Source of the DNA: Planctomycetota bacterium
GTDB taxonomy: Bacteria; Planctomycetota; Phycisphaerae; SM23-33
DNA: 32,604 bases
Assembly (NCBI GenBank): GCA_029553505.1
Contig: JAKPKY010000139.1
Location: 1 to 32,604 of the forward strand
Reading direction: 5' to 3'
The notes beneath the pieces are model-generated. The model did not search any database. It was given only the letters and a program-made list of their open reading frames with translations, and was not told where the DNA came from. The translations under genes were made by a program, and so were the position numbers. This document shows, one piece after another, positions 7,676 to 15,536 of the stretch. Each line of letters starts with the position of its first letter. Position 1 is the stretch's first letter.

Positions 7676-8638
7676 GTGAAGCGTTCCGGCATGATTCACA
7701 GGCTGATTCTGGTGGCGACCCTTTCCGCGGCCGTTCTGGCCGGGTGCGAGAAGCCCGGCGTCCTGGCGTCTACGGGCGGAGAAATCGTGGTAGCCCCGGT
7801 CGGAACGCTCAGCGTCTTCCAGCTGGCAGGGCGGCTGGGGATGACCGTGGACGAGACCTCCTGCGCCAGCGCCACCCTCCACAACGAGAGCAACACGGTT
7901 CTGATCTTCCCGTCGCCCGACGCCCAGGTGATCGTCAACGCCAAACCGCTGGCGGGCGGGTGCGAGATCGCCTCCATCAGCGGGATCCTCTTCGTGCCGC
8001 AGAACCTGGAGGAGCAGATCCGCTCGCAGATGCGCGAGCCGACGCGGCGGACCATCGCGCCGCCGGACCGGCGCATCGCGCCGGATCGGCGCACGGGCAA
8101 GCTCGGGCGCGTCGTCATCGACCCCGGGCACGGCGGGCAGGACGGCGGGGCGCGCAGCGTCCTGCGGTTCAATGAGAAGCAAGTCAACCTCGCCATCGCC
8201 CGCATGATTGCCCAACGTCTCAGCGCACGAGGCGCCGAGGTCATCATGACCCGCGACAGCGACACGTTCATCGAACTCAACGAGCGGGCGGCCATCTCCA
8301 ACCGCGCCGGGGCGGACCTGTTCGTGAGCATCCACGCTGACTCGTCGGACAACGCCGCCGCCGCCGGCTTCACGGTCTACATTCCCAACTCGCCGTCCAC
8401 GCAGGCCCGCAAGGCCGGACAGGACATTGAGCGGAGCATGGGGCGCGTAGGCGCGACCAGCCGGGGGATCCGCACCGCGGGCTTCCGCGTGCTGCTGCGA
8501 ACGAGCGCCCCGGCCGTGCTGGTCGAAACTGGATTCCTCTCGAACCGCCACGAGGCCGCCAAACTGGGCGATTCCAGCTACCAACAGCGCCTGGCCGACG
8601 CCATCGCCGACGGGATCGTCGAATTCCTTTCGCGATAG
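7676..8638 (+). CDS. N-acetylmuramoyl-L-alanine amidase, lipoprotein
   Basis: Amidase_3-family zinc hydrolase that cuts the amide bond between MurNAc and the stem peptide of peptidoglycan. I choose GTG 7676 because GGAG lies 9 bp upstream and the protein then starts MKRSG-like; ATG 7661 would add five residues. A lipoprotein signal ends in LAGC with the lipidated cysteine at about residue 24. A variable region of about 110 residues, part of it Arg/Pro-rich, follows. The catalytic domain has DPGHGGQDGG (zinc His), NEKQVNL (zinc Glu), SIHADS (zinc His) and VETGFLSN (catalytic Glu). It should act in the periplasm, anchored to a membrane. It supports a peptidoglycan wall in this organism. Confidence 0.93.
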   Translation: MKRSGMIHRLILVATLSAAVLAGCEKPGVLASTGGEIVVAPVGTLSVFQLAGRLGMTVDETSCASATLHNESNTVLIFPSPDAQVIVNAKPLAGGCEIASISGILFVPQNLEEQIRSQMREPTRRTIAPPDRRIAPDRRTGKLGRVVIDPGHGGQDGGARSVLRFNEKQVNLAIARMIAQRLSARGAEVIMTRDSDTFIELNERAAISNRAGADLFVSIHADSSDNAAAAGFTVYIPNSPSTQARKAGQDIERSMGRVGATSRGIRTAGFRVLLRTSAPAVLVETGFLSNRHEAAKLGDSSYQQRLADAIADGIVEFLSR

Positions 8639-8818
8639 GACAGAGCCGCTCCCGCTGGCCCGTCGCATTCTAACTCCCGCCTTCATGGCGTGTTACGCCA
8701 TCCTTGCGCCGCGGTCTCCCAGACCTTTCCCCTCGTCTTGCGTAACAACCTGTCGCGGTTGAATTTGCCCCCCGTCGGGGAAAATCTTACGTTGCCGGGT
8801 GTGGTGGAGGGCAGTGAG

Positions 8819-9034
8819 ATGACCTATCGGATTCGCTTTCTGAACGGGCGCAACGCCAACCAGTCGGAGATGCTCATCGAGGCGGGCAGTCCCACCGAGG
8901 CCTTGGTGAAGTTCCATTGCACCCGCGGTGGCCCGGAGAAGACCACGAAACGGCGCGAGCAGGTCACCAGCGTCTGCCCCGAAGATCTTTCCGGAGAGAC
9001 GTTCTGGGGCGTGGAGAACGCGGAAACGATGTGA
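8819..9034 (+). CDS. Hypothetical 71-residue protein
   Basis: A short soluble protein beginning MTYRIRFLNGRNANQSEML. The start at ATG 8819 is backed by GGAGGG at 8806-8811. It has no signal peptide or membrane segment, one likely alpha helix (SPTEALVKFH) and two cysteines (FHC, SVC). I do not recognise a family. It stands alone about 180 bp after the amidase. A strong terminator follows 46 bp downstream, which supports it being a transcribed unit. The upstream gap has a perfect 7-bp hairpin at 8685-8701. Confidence 0.7.
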   Translation: MTYRIRFLNGRNANQSEMLIEAGSPTEALVKFHCTRGGPEKTTKRREQVTSVCPEDLSGETFWGVENAETM

Positions 9035-9079
9035 ACATCGGCCGGCGGGTGTTCCGCAGGCCTGAAGTTTCTTTCTGTT

Positions 9080-9115
9080 CGCGGGTCGGCCCGGTAAGCC
9101 GGCCCGCGTTTTTTT
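9080..9115 (+). terminator. Rho-independent terminator
   Basis: An 11-bp GC-rich stem (CGCGGGTCGGC paired with GCCGGCCCGCG, one G-T pair) closes a 7-nt loop and is followed directly by seven T at 9109-9115. It lies 46 bp after the 71-residue gene. It is the clearest intrinsic terminator in the window. Confidence 0.88.
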
Positions 9116-9141
9116 GCGCCTCCAAAACCAGAAAATACCCG

Positions 9142-9278
9142 CCACAGAGGCACAGAGAACACCGAGAAGGCAGAAGAAATAATCGACGGATTGAAAGTCG
9201 CGAATCACGAGTCGCGACTCGAGGGTTGCATGGAATGATTTTCGCCTTTTCTTCTCCGCGTTCTCTGCGTCCTCTGCG
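9142..9278. repeat. Inverted pair of 9-bp-period arrays (copy 1) with a heptad array in the loop
   Basis: The left arm at 9142-9177 is degenerate 9-bp units of the type CACAGAGAA. The right arm at 9252-9278 is three 9-bp units of the type TTCTCTGCG, roughly its reverse complement. The loop holds four 7-bp units (type GAGTCGC) at 9195-9222. The same pair of arms recurs at 24568-24644. Apart from the terminator, the 339-bp gap 9035-9373 holds nothing else I can support. Confidence 0.75.
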
Positions 9279-9373
9279 GTGGGTGGTTTTTGGGAATTCG
9301 ACGAATCCGCCGCCTGTCGCTTGCCCGCCAGCTCGCGATGTCGATAATGGCCTGCTGCGAAAGGCACGCGCGC

Positions 9374-10927
9374 ATGGCAATTCCGATCGGAACGACAGCA
9401 AGGCAGATTTCCCGCATCGCCCGTTGGACACTGACGGGCGTGGTGACGATCGGCATGCTCTCCTGGTGGTGGCCCAGCTTCGAAGCATGGGGGTCGCTGG
9501 TGGGGGGGCTGCTGGCGGTGTTCACGTTGTGGGTGCTGTGGCGCGTGGTGGCCGGCGACCGCGCCGTACCGGGCCATGCCCTGCACCTGGCGATGGCGGC
9601 GCCTGCGGTGATCCTGGTGGTCCACCTCGTCCGAGGAATCGTCCACCGCCAGGAGAGCCCCCCCGTCCTGAGCAGCGCCATGGACGCCTCCATGATCTTC
9701 CAGTTCGCGGTCCTTGCCCTGGGCGTGATGCTCAGCCAGAGCCTCCTGCCCAAGGCGACCGAGCACGCCAGCGTCCTGAGCGTCTGCGGAGGCGCGATGA
9801 TCCTCGGATCGCTGGCGGCGATTTTCCTGGCCGATCCCGGCCCGGTCCGCAGCGCGCTGGCGCTGTTGGGCTTCGCGGGAATCGCGGTCTGGCTGTCGCC
9901 GCTGTGGACGCGGGGAGGCGTGGGGCAGATTGCGCTGTCGCCCGCATTGCGCGCCCGACTGCGGCGGTTCTGCGTGGCGCTGGCCATCCTGGCGGCCGGG
10001 GCGCTGGGCACGCTGTCGCCCGAGGCGGCGCTGGTCACCGGCGCCGTCGTCGGCGGAATCCTCCTGGTGGCGGGAGGCGTCTTCCGCGGATCCCGGCGCC
10101 CGCTACTGGCGTGCGGCGCGATCCTGCTGGCCGGCGTGGCCGCCGTGATCGTTCTCTGGCGACCGGAGATGCCGTTTGCCCGCGCGTATTCCGCCGGAGT
10201 CTGGGGGCGGGGAGAAGCGGCCTTCGCGCAGATCGGCGCCGCCGAGGCAGGGTTGGTCGTCCTCGGCGCAGTCTGCGGCTGGGGCGGGTTGCTCTGGCTG
10301 GTCGGCGGAATGCTCGTCACGACGGTCTGGCTGCTGGGGCATGCCCACCGCAGCGCCCGCGGAGACCTCGGACGCGCCCTGACGTGGACCTCCGCGTCGG
10401 TGCTGGCCGCCTGCGCGATGCTGGCCCCCGGCGGGCTGTTCCTCCCGGCCGTCACGCTTTCCGTCGCTTTCACCTGGGGGCTGCTTCCGACGATGCTGGC
10501 CGGGCCCCAGACCCGCCGACCGGGCGCGATCCTTCTGGTCATCTGCGTCGGAATCATGCTCCTGCTGGCCGTCGCGAGGAACGACGGGCTGATTGTCTGG
10601 GCCGCCGGAACGTTCGGATTCCAGGAGCGGATGCTCCATGCGGGGGTGGGATTTTTCCTCGGGCTGCTGCTGGCGCTGCTGATGGGGGTGCGCAAGGTCT
10701 GGCTGGGCCTGGCGGGAATCGCGCTGGCCGCCGCGGCGGGGGGGCTGGTGGAGTGGGCACAGAAACTCGCCGGCACCCGTGCTGCCGAGTGGAAAGACTG
10801 GGGCAGTCACGCCCTCGGAAGCGCCGCGGTCCTCGTGCCGTACCTGCTGGCCATGGGCGCCCGCGGGTGCGAGTCGCGCGACGTCCGACCCAAGGAAGCG
10901 ATGACCCGATACGACGTTGGAGTGTAG
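9374..10927 (+). CDS. Polytopic membrane protein with C-terminal VanZ-like domain
   Basis: About 517 residues with roughly 14 hydrophobic segments, so an integral inner-membrane protein. I start at ATG 9374 because upstream sequence is repeat; ATG 9338 is an alternative. The last 120 residues (FQERMLHAGVGFFLG, then GGLVEWAQ and DWGSHALGSAAVLVPYLL) resemble VanZ-like domains, with the usual E-W-Q and D-x-x-x-H pattern. The middle part, with GRGEAAFAQIGAAEAGLVVLG followed by paired helices and GGLFLPAVTLS, vaguely recalls the C-terminal half of SEDS proteins (FtsW/RodA), but the key residues are not clear. Function is unknown. It converges with the gcv operon, only 9 bp apart. Confidence 0.75.
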   Translation: MAIPIGTTARQISRIARWTLTGVVTIGMLSWWWPSFEAWGSLVGGLLAVFTLWVLWRVVAGDRAVPGHALHLAMAAPAVILVVHLVRGIVHRQESPPVLSSAMDASMIFQFAVLALGVMLSQSLLPKATEHASVLSVCGGAMILGSLAAIFLADPGPVRSALALLGFAGIAVWLSPLWTRGGVGQIALSPALRARLRRFCVALAILAAGALGTLSPEAALVTGAVVGGILLVAGGVFRGSRRPLLACGAILLAGVAAVIVLWRPEMPFARAYSAGVWGRGEAAFAQIGAAEAGLVVLGAVCGWGGLLWLVGGMLVTTVWLLGHAHRSARGDLGRALTWTSASVLAACAMLAPGGLFLPAVTLSVAFTWGLLPTMLAGPQTRRPGAILLVICVGIMLLLAVARNDGLIVWAAGTFGFQERMLHAGVGFFLGLLLALLMGVRKVWLGLAGIALAAAAGGLVEWAQKLAGTRAAEWKDWGSHALGSAAVLVPYLLAMGARGCESRDVRPKEAMTRYDVGV

Positions 10928-10936
10928 TTCCACCGG

Positions 10937-12391
10937 TCATCGCGCCGGCAGCGAGGCCAGGTCGGGCTTCCGGGCGGCGAGCACTTCGTCCAGGCGCCCG
11001 ACGGGCGTGGTGGTGGGGCAGTTCGTGACGGCCTGCGGGTCAAGCTCCGCCAGTTCGGCGATCTCGATCATCGCGGCGACGAACGCGTCGAGTGTCTCGC
11101 GGCTCTCGCATTCGGTGGGTTCGATCATCATCGCCTCGGGGACCGTCAGGGGGAAGTAGACCGTCGGGGGGTGGAACCCGCGGTCGATCAGCGCCTTGGC
11201 GACGTCCATCGCCCGCACGCCGCGCGCCGCCTGATGGGCCGCCGAGAAGACGCACTCGTGCATGCAGACCTGCCCGTAGGGAAGGTCGTAATGCTCGCGG
11301 AGCTTGCAGCGGATGTAATTGGCGTTGAGCACCGCGTTCTCGCTGACGCGACGCAGGCCCTCGCGCCCGAGCATCAGCAGGTACGCGTACGCGCGGACCA
11401 GGATGCCGAAGTTCCCGTAGAACGGCGCGACGTATCCGATGGAGCGGGGCAGGTCGTAGTCGAGGCAGTACGTGCCGTCCTGCCGCCGGCGGACGACCGA
11501 GGCGGGCAGGAACTCGACGAGCTTTTCACAGACGCCCACCGGCCCGGCGCCGGGCCCGCCGCCCCCGTGCGGCGTGGCGAACGTCTTGTGCAGGTTCACG
11601 TGCAGGATGTCGAATCCCAGATCGCCCGGGCGACACACGCCCACCAGCGCGTTGAGGTTCGCCCCGTCGCAGTACATCAAGCCGTCTGCGGCGTGAACCA
11701 CGTCGCAGATCTCGCGGATGCGAGGATGGAACAGCCCCAGCGTGTCGGGGCAGGTGAGCATCAACCCGGCCACCTCGTCGGACATCATCCGGCGCAGCGC
11801 CTCGACGTCCATCACGCCGGTCTCGTCGGACGGCACGGTCTGCACCGCGAAACCCGCGATCGCGGCGCTGGCGGGATTCGTGCCATGGGCGCTGTCGGGA
11901 ATCAGCACGACGCGCTTGCGGCTGGACCGCTCGCGGTGGTAGGCCGCCATGATCATCGTGCCGGTCAGCTCGCCGTGGGCGCCCGCAAGCGGCTGGGTGG
12001 TGAAGGCCGCCATCCCGCAGATTTCGCACAGGCGGCGGCCCAACTCGTGGATGACCTCCAGCGCGCCCTGGACGAGTCGCTCGCCCTCGGGCAGTTGGGG
12101 CAGCAAGGGGTGCAGGTAGAAAAAGCCCGGGTAATGCGCGATCCGCTCGGTGGCCTTGGGGTTGTACTTCATCGTGCACGAGCCGAGCGGATAGAACCCG
12201 TTGTCCACGCCGAAATTCCTGCGCGACAGCTCGGTGAAGTGCCGCACGACGTCCAGCTCGGAGACTTCCGGCAGCTCCGCGGCGCGGTCGCGCAGCAGGG
12301 CCTGCGGAAGCTCGGCGCGGACCGGCACGTCGCTCTCGACGGGGCGCGGGCCCCGGCGGTTCGGAACCGACTTGTCGAAAATCAGCTTCAC
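10937..12391 (-). CDS. gcvPB: Glycine dehydrogenase (decarboxylating) subunit 2, P-protein beta
   Basis: C-terminal half of the split P-protein, about 484 residues. With GcvPA it decarboxylates glycine and passes the aminomethyl group to lipoyl-GcvH. The pyridoxal-phosphate lysine is Lys269 in HVNLHKTFATPHGGGGPG. Other family stretches are FYPLGSCTMKYNPK, DSAHGTNPASAA and the C-terminal MMIEPTECESRETLD. The start is GTG 12391, overlapping the gcvPA stop in a GTGA junction, with GGAGG 8 bp upstream inside gcvPA. The open frame continues far upstream, but that part lies over gcvPA and is not coding. Last gene of the operon. Confidence 0.97.
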   Translation of the reverse strand: MKLIFDKSVPNRRGPRPVESDVPVRAELPQALLRDRAAELPEVSELDVVRHFTELSRRNFGVDNGFYPLGSCTMKYNPKATERIAHYPGFFYLHPLLPQLPEGERLVQGALEVIHELGRRLCEICGMAAFTTQPLAGAHGELTGTMIMAAYHRERSSRKRVVLIPDSAHGTNPASAAIAGFAVQTVPSDETGVMDVEALRRMMSDEVAGLMLTCPDTLGLFHPRIREICDVVHAADGLMYCDGANLNALVGVCRPGDLGFDILHVNLHKTFATPHGGGGPGAGPVGVCEKLVEFLPASVVRRRQDGTYCLDYDLPRSIGYVAPFYGNFGILVRAYAYLLMLGREGLRRVSENAVLNANYIRCKLREHYDLPYGQVCMHECVFSAAHQAARGVRAMDVAKALIDRGFHPPTVYFPLTVPEAMMIEPTECESRETLDAFVAAMIEIAELAELDPQAVTNCPTTTPVGRLDEVLAARKPDLASLPAR

Positions 12392-13725
12392 AGCGACGCC
12401 TCCAGCGCGTGGGCCAGCAGGTCGATCTCTTCCTTGGTCCGCTTTTCCGTCACGGCCACCAGCAGCGATCGGTCCATGCCCTCGTAGTATCGCGAGAGGG
12501 GGAATCCCGCCGCGAAGCCCCGGTCCAGCAGTCGGCGGATGACCGCCTCGGCGCGTTCCGGCAGTTCGAGGATGAACTCGTTGAAGTACCACTGCTTCGG
12601 ATAGCGCAGCGTCACGCCCGGCACGAAAAGAAGTCGCTGCTGCGCGTAGTACGCCTTGTCGGCGCAGCATTGCGCCAGCTCGCGGAGCCCCTGCTTGCCC
12701 AGCAGGCACAGGTGCGCCAGGGCGGTCAGGGCGCAGAGCCCCTCGTTGGTGCAGATGTTGCTGGTGGCCTTTTCGCGGCGGATGTGCTGCTCGCGGGCCT
12801 GGAGGGTCAGGACGAATCCCTGGCGTCCCTGGTTGTCGGCGGTCCGCCCGACGAGGCGCCCTGGCATCTTGCGGACGTGCTCCATCCGGGCGGCCATAAA
12901 GCCCAGGTAAGGCCCGCCGAACGACACGCCCATGCCGAGGCTCTGTCCCTCGCCGGTGACGATGTCGGCGCCCATCGCGCCGGGCGTCTTGAGCAGCCCC
13001 AGCGCCACCGGGTAGCACGAGACCAGCAGCAGCGCCCCGCACGCGTGGGCGGCGTCGGAGAGGTCCGTAAAATCGTCGATCACGCCGAAGAAGTTGGGGT
13101 TCTGCACCACCAGGGCGGCCGTTCGCTCGTCGAGTTCGTCGGCGATCCGCTCGCGGTCGGGCTTTCCCACGGACAGGCGGACCGGCGTCTCGACCAGTTC
13201 GATGCCCAGGTTGCGCGTGTAGGAGCGGATCATCTTGCGATAGATCGGGTTGACCGACTCGTCCACGATGACGCGCTGTCGCCCCGTGACGCGCAGGGCC
13301 ATCATGATGGCCTCGTAGATGGCCGTGCCGCCATCATAGAGCGAGGCATTGGCGACTTCCATGTCGGTCAGGCGGCAGACGGCGGACTGGTATTCGTAGA
13401 TCGCCTGGAGCGTTCCCTGGGAGATTTCCGGCTGGTAGGGCGTGTAGGCGGTGTAGAACTCGCTTCGCGAGGCGATGGCCTCGACCGCGGCAGGGATGAA
13501 GTGGTCGTAGAATCCGCCGCCCAGGAAACTCACCAGGTGCGAGGCGTTCCGCCCGGCCAGTCTGGCCATGTGCTCGCGGGCCTTCTGCTCCGACATTCCG
13601 GGCGGAAGGTTCAGCTCGCCGCATCGCAACTCGGCGGGAATGGGCGCGAAGAGGTCTTCGGCCGTCAGGCCGATCTCCGCGAGCATCTGGCGGCGCTGCT
13701 CGTCGGTGTTGGCGATGAAGGGCAT
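12388..13725 (-). CDS. gcvPA: Glycine dehydrogenase (decarboxylating) subunit 1, P-protein alpha
   Basis: N-terminal half of the split P-protein, 445 residues. Typical stretches are FLGGGFYDHFIPAAV, YTPYQPEISQGTLQ, ASLYDGGTAIYEA, GEGQSLGMGVSFGGP and KATSNICTNEGL. It forms an alpha2beta2 enzyme with GcvPB; the PLP lysine is on the beta subunit. The ATG at 13725 sits in a TGATG junction with gcvH and is preceded by a near-perfect GAAGGAGG ribosome-binding site. Length and start match the usual two-subunit form of bacteria such as Thermotoga and Bacillus, unlike the fused form of E. coli. Confidence 0.97.
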   Translation of the reverse strand: MPFIANTDEQRRQMLAEIGLTAEDLFAPIPAELRCGELNLPPGMSEQKAREHMARLAGRNASHLVSFLGGGFYDHFIPAAVEAIASRSEFYTAYTPYQPEISQGTLQAIYEYQSAVCRLTDMEVANASLYDGGTAIYEAIMMALRVTGRQRVIVDESVNPIYRKMIRSYTRNLGIELVETPVRLSVGKPDRERIADELDERTAALVVQNPNFFGVIDDFTDLSDAAHACGALLLVSCYPVALGLLKTPGAMGADIVTGEGQSLGMGVSFGGPYLGFMAARMEHVRKMPGRLVGRTADNQGRQGFVLTLQAREQHIRREKATSNICTNEGLCALTALAHLCLLGKQGLRELAQCCADKAYYAQQRLLFVPGVTLRYPKQWYFNEFILELPERAEAVIRRLLDRGFAAGFPLSRYYEGMDRSLLVAVTEKRTKEEIDLLAHALEASL

Positions 13726-14111
13726 CAGGCCTCCTTCGCGCAGAACTCCCGGTACTGCGCCGCCTGCATGAGCCGGTCCAGGTCGGACGGATCGGCGATC
13801 TCCAACTGGAACAGCCAGCCCTTTCCGTACGGCTCGCGGTTGACCAGGCCCGGATCGTCGGCCAGCGCGGCGTTGACCTCTGTGACCTTTCCGGCGGCGG
13901 GGGCGTAGATTCCGGAGGCCGCCTTGCACGACTCGATGGCGCAGGCCTCGGCGCCCCGCGCCAGGACGGTCCCGACGGCGGGCAGGTCGACGAACGTCAC
14001 GTCGCCCAGGGCGTTCTGCGCGAAGTCGGAGATGCCCACCGTGCCCATCCGGCCCTGGACGCGGATCCACTCGTGCTGGTCGGTATACAGCAGGTCCGTC
14101 GGCGCGTTCAT
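13725..14111 (-). CDS. gcvH: Glycine cleavage system H protein
   Basis: A 128-residue lipoyl carrier protein. It shuttles the methylamine from P-protein to T-protein and electrons to dihydrolipoamide dehydrogenase. The lipoylated residue is Lys63 in AIESCKAASGIYAP; the family usually has ESVKAASD, so Val is Cys here and Asp is Gly. YTDQHEWI near the N-terminus and GKGWLFQLEI near the C-terminus are also typical. ATG 14111 is chosen because AAAGGAG stands 9 bp upstream. It lies 17 bp after gcvT and overlaps gcvPA by 1 nt. Confidence 0.96.
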   Translation of the reverse strand: MNAPTDLLYTDQHEWIRVQGRMGTVGISDFAQNALGDVTFVDLPAVGTVLARGAEACAIESCKAASGIYAPAAGKVTEVNAALADDPGLVNREPYGKGWLFQLEIADPSDLDRLMQAAQYREFCAKEA

Positions 14112-14128
14112 CGGCGGGGCTCCTTTTT

Positions 14129-15232
14129 TCACAAACCCGGAACGATGGTGCGGCAGGCGCCTTGCTTATACAGCGGTTTGTCCGCCTGCACAACCGGCAA
14201 CTCGCCGCGCGCGTGGCGGATGGACATGGCCGCGCCGCTGTGCGCGCAGGCGGCCTCCACGTAGCCCATCGCGATCGACACGCCCAGGCTCGGCGCGAAC
14301 GCGGCGCTGGTGACGGCGCCGACAATCCTCCCGTCCGGCGCGGCGATCTCCATGCCGCTTTCAGCGCGGCGGCGCGTCTCGGCGCGGAACGCGACCAGCC
14401 GGCGGCGCACGCCCACCGCCGCGACCGCCCGCAACGCCGCTGCGCCCATGAATTCCCGCCGCAGGTCCACGAACCGCCCCAGGTCCGCCTCCAGCGGCGT
14501 GGTCTCTTCGTCGATGTCCTGCCCGTACAGCGGGTAGCACATCTCCAGGCGCAGCGAATCGCGCGCGCCCAGCCCGGCGGGGCGCACCGCCTCGCGCGAG
14601 AGCAGCTCGTCGAACACGGCCGGCACGTCCTCCATCGGAAGGAAAATCTCGTACCCGAGTTCGCCGGTGTATCCCGTGCGGCTGACGATGGCCTGCCGCC
14701 CGCAGCATTGGGCGCGAACGACGTGGAAGTACGCCAGTTTCTCCAAGTGCGCATCGACCAGCGGTCGCAGCGCGGCGAAGCTGCCCGGGCCCTGCACGTC
14801 GAGTTTGCCCCAGGACTGCGAGCGGTCTTCCAGCGTGACCGAGCGGGACATGTGCCAGGCGAGCCAGTCGAAGTCGCTGTCGCGCGGCCCGGCGTTGACA
14901 ACCAGCAGGAACTCATCGTCGGCGAGGCGCAGGAGGATCGTGTCGTCGAGGATCCCGCCGCGCTCGTTGAGCAGTAGTCCGTATCGCGCCCGCCCGACGG
15001 GCAGGGCGGCGGCGTCCTGCGTCAGCAGGCGGGAGAGTTCGCCGGCGGCGTCGGAACCGCGGATGGCGATCTGCCCCATGTGGCAGGTGTCGAAGACGAC
15101 GACGGACTGCCGGCAGTGCGCGTGCTCGGCGAGGATGCCCTCGTACTGCACCGGGAGCAGCCAGCCGTGAAAGTCCACGATGCGCCCGCCAAGTCGTTCG
15201 TGGCGGTCGAAGAGGACGGTTCGCTTGGGCAC
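14129..15232 (-). CDS. gcvT: Aminomethyltransferase, glycine cleavage T protein
   Basis: A 367-residue folate-dependent enzyme. It releases ammonia from the lipoyl-bound aminomethyl group and makes 5,10-methylene-tetrahydrofolate. Family landmarks are DFHGWLLPVQYEGI (usually DFGGWEMPVQY), FDTCHMGQI, the ABC-like folate pocket GYTGELGYEIF, and GLGARDSLRLEMCYPLYGQDI with the conserved acidic residues. The start is GTG 15232, with GGGAGA 8 bp upstream; it gives MPKRTVLFDRH, close to the normal N-terminus. It is the first gene of gcvT-H-PA-PB. No glycine riboswitch is seen upstream. Confidence 0.95.
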   Translation of the reverse strand: MPKRTVLFDRHERLGGRIVDFHGWLLPVQYEGILAEHAHCRQSVVVFDTCHMGQIAIRGSDAAGELSRLLTQDAAALPVGRARYGLLLNERGGILDDTILLRLADDEFLLVVNAGPRDSDFDWLAWHMSRSVTLEDRSQSWGKLDVQGPGSFAALRPLVDAHLEKLAYFHVVRAQCCGRQAIVSRTGYTGELGYEIFLPMEDVPAVFDELLSREAVRPAGLGARDSLRLEMCYPLYGQDIDEETTPLEADLGRFVDLRREFMGAAALRAVAAVGVRRRLVAFRAETRRRAESGMEIAAPDGRIVGAVTSAAFAPSLGVSIAMGYVEAACAHSGAAMSIRHARGELPVVQADKPLYKQGACRTIVPGL

Positions 15233-15327
15233 CGGTGGTCTCCCGCTGGCGACGGACGGTCCACGCTGTAGATGGCATGATACCGCACGCACCGGCCTGC
15301 CGCCAGTTTTGCCTCCTTTCTCGCGAC

Positions 15328-15409
15328 GGGTGGCACGGGCTGCTTGCAGCCCGTGTTCCCCTTGAATTGCAGGTGCGAGAACACGGCTTGCGAGCAAGCC
15401 GTGCCACCC
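15328..15409. repeat. Twin-hairpin element between gcvT and the sulfate-activation gene
   Basis: An 82-bp element bounded by GGGTGGCAC and its exact inverse GTGCCACCC. Inside are two perfect 10-bp hairpins: CACGGGCTGC with GCAGCCCGTG at 15334-15355, and CACGGCTTGC with GCAAGCCGTG at 15382-15403. The gap 15233-15536 is otherwise unremarkable and must contain the divergent promoters. The layout resembles REP-type paired palindromes. Confidence 0.85.
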
Positions 15410-15536
15410 ACATAGAGGCTTTTTGTGCCCGGCTTCCGGTATCACGATAGATTCAGCCTTGCGAGAATCGTGCGGCGGCGGGTACTCTACCCGTCTTGTC
15501 GAGATTGCGGCCGACGGCCCGAAGGAGCGACGCACC

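Noticed and set aside
10937..13042. A 701-residue minus-strand frame ending in gcvPB
   Set aside because: Only the last 484 residues match P-protein beta; the part before GTG 12391 overlaps gcvPA in another frame and has low-complexity Arg/Ala/Gly content.
12388..14916. An 842-residue minus-strand frame ending in gcvPA
   Set aside because: The part before ATG 13725 runs across gcvH and gcvT out of frame and matches no family.
15233..15536. Glycine riboswitch upstream of gcvT
   Set aside because: Neither strand shows the conserved glycine-aptamer core; the region is filled by the twin-hairpin element.
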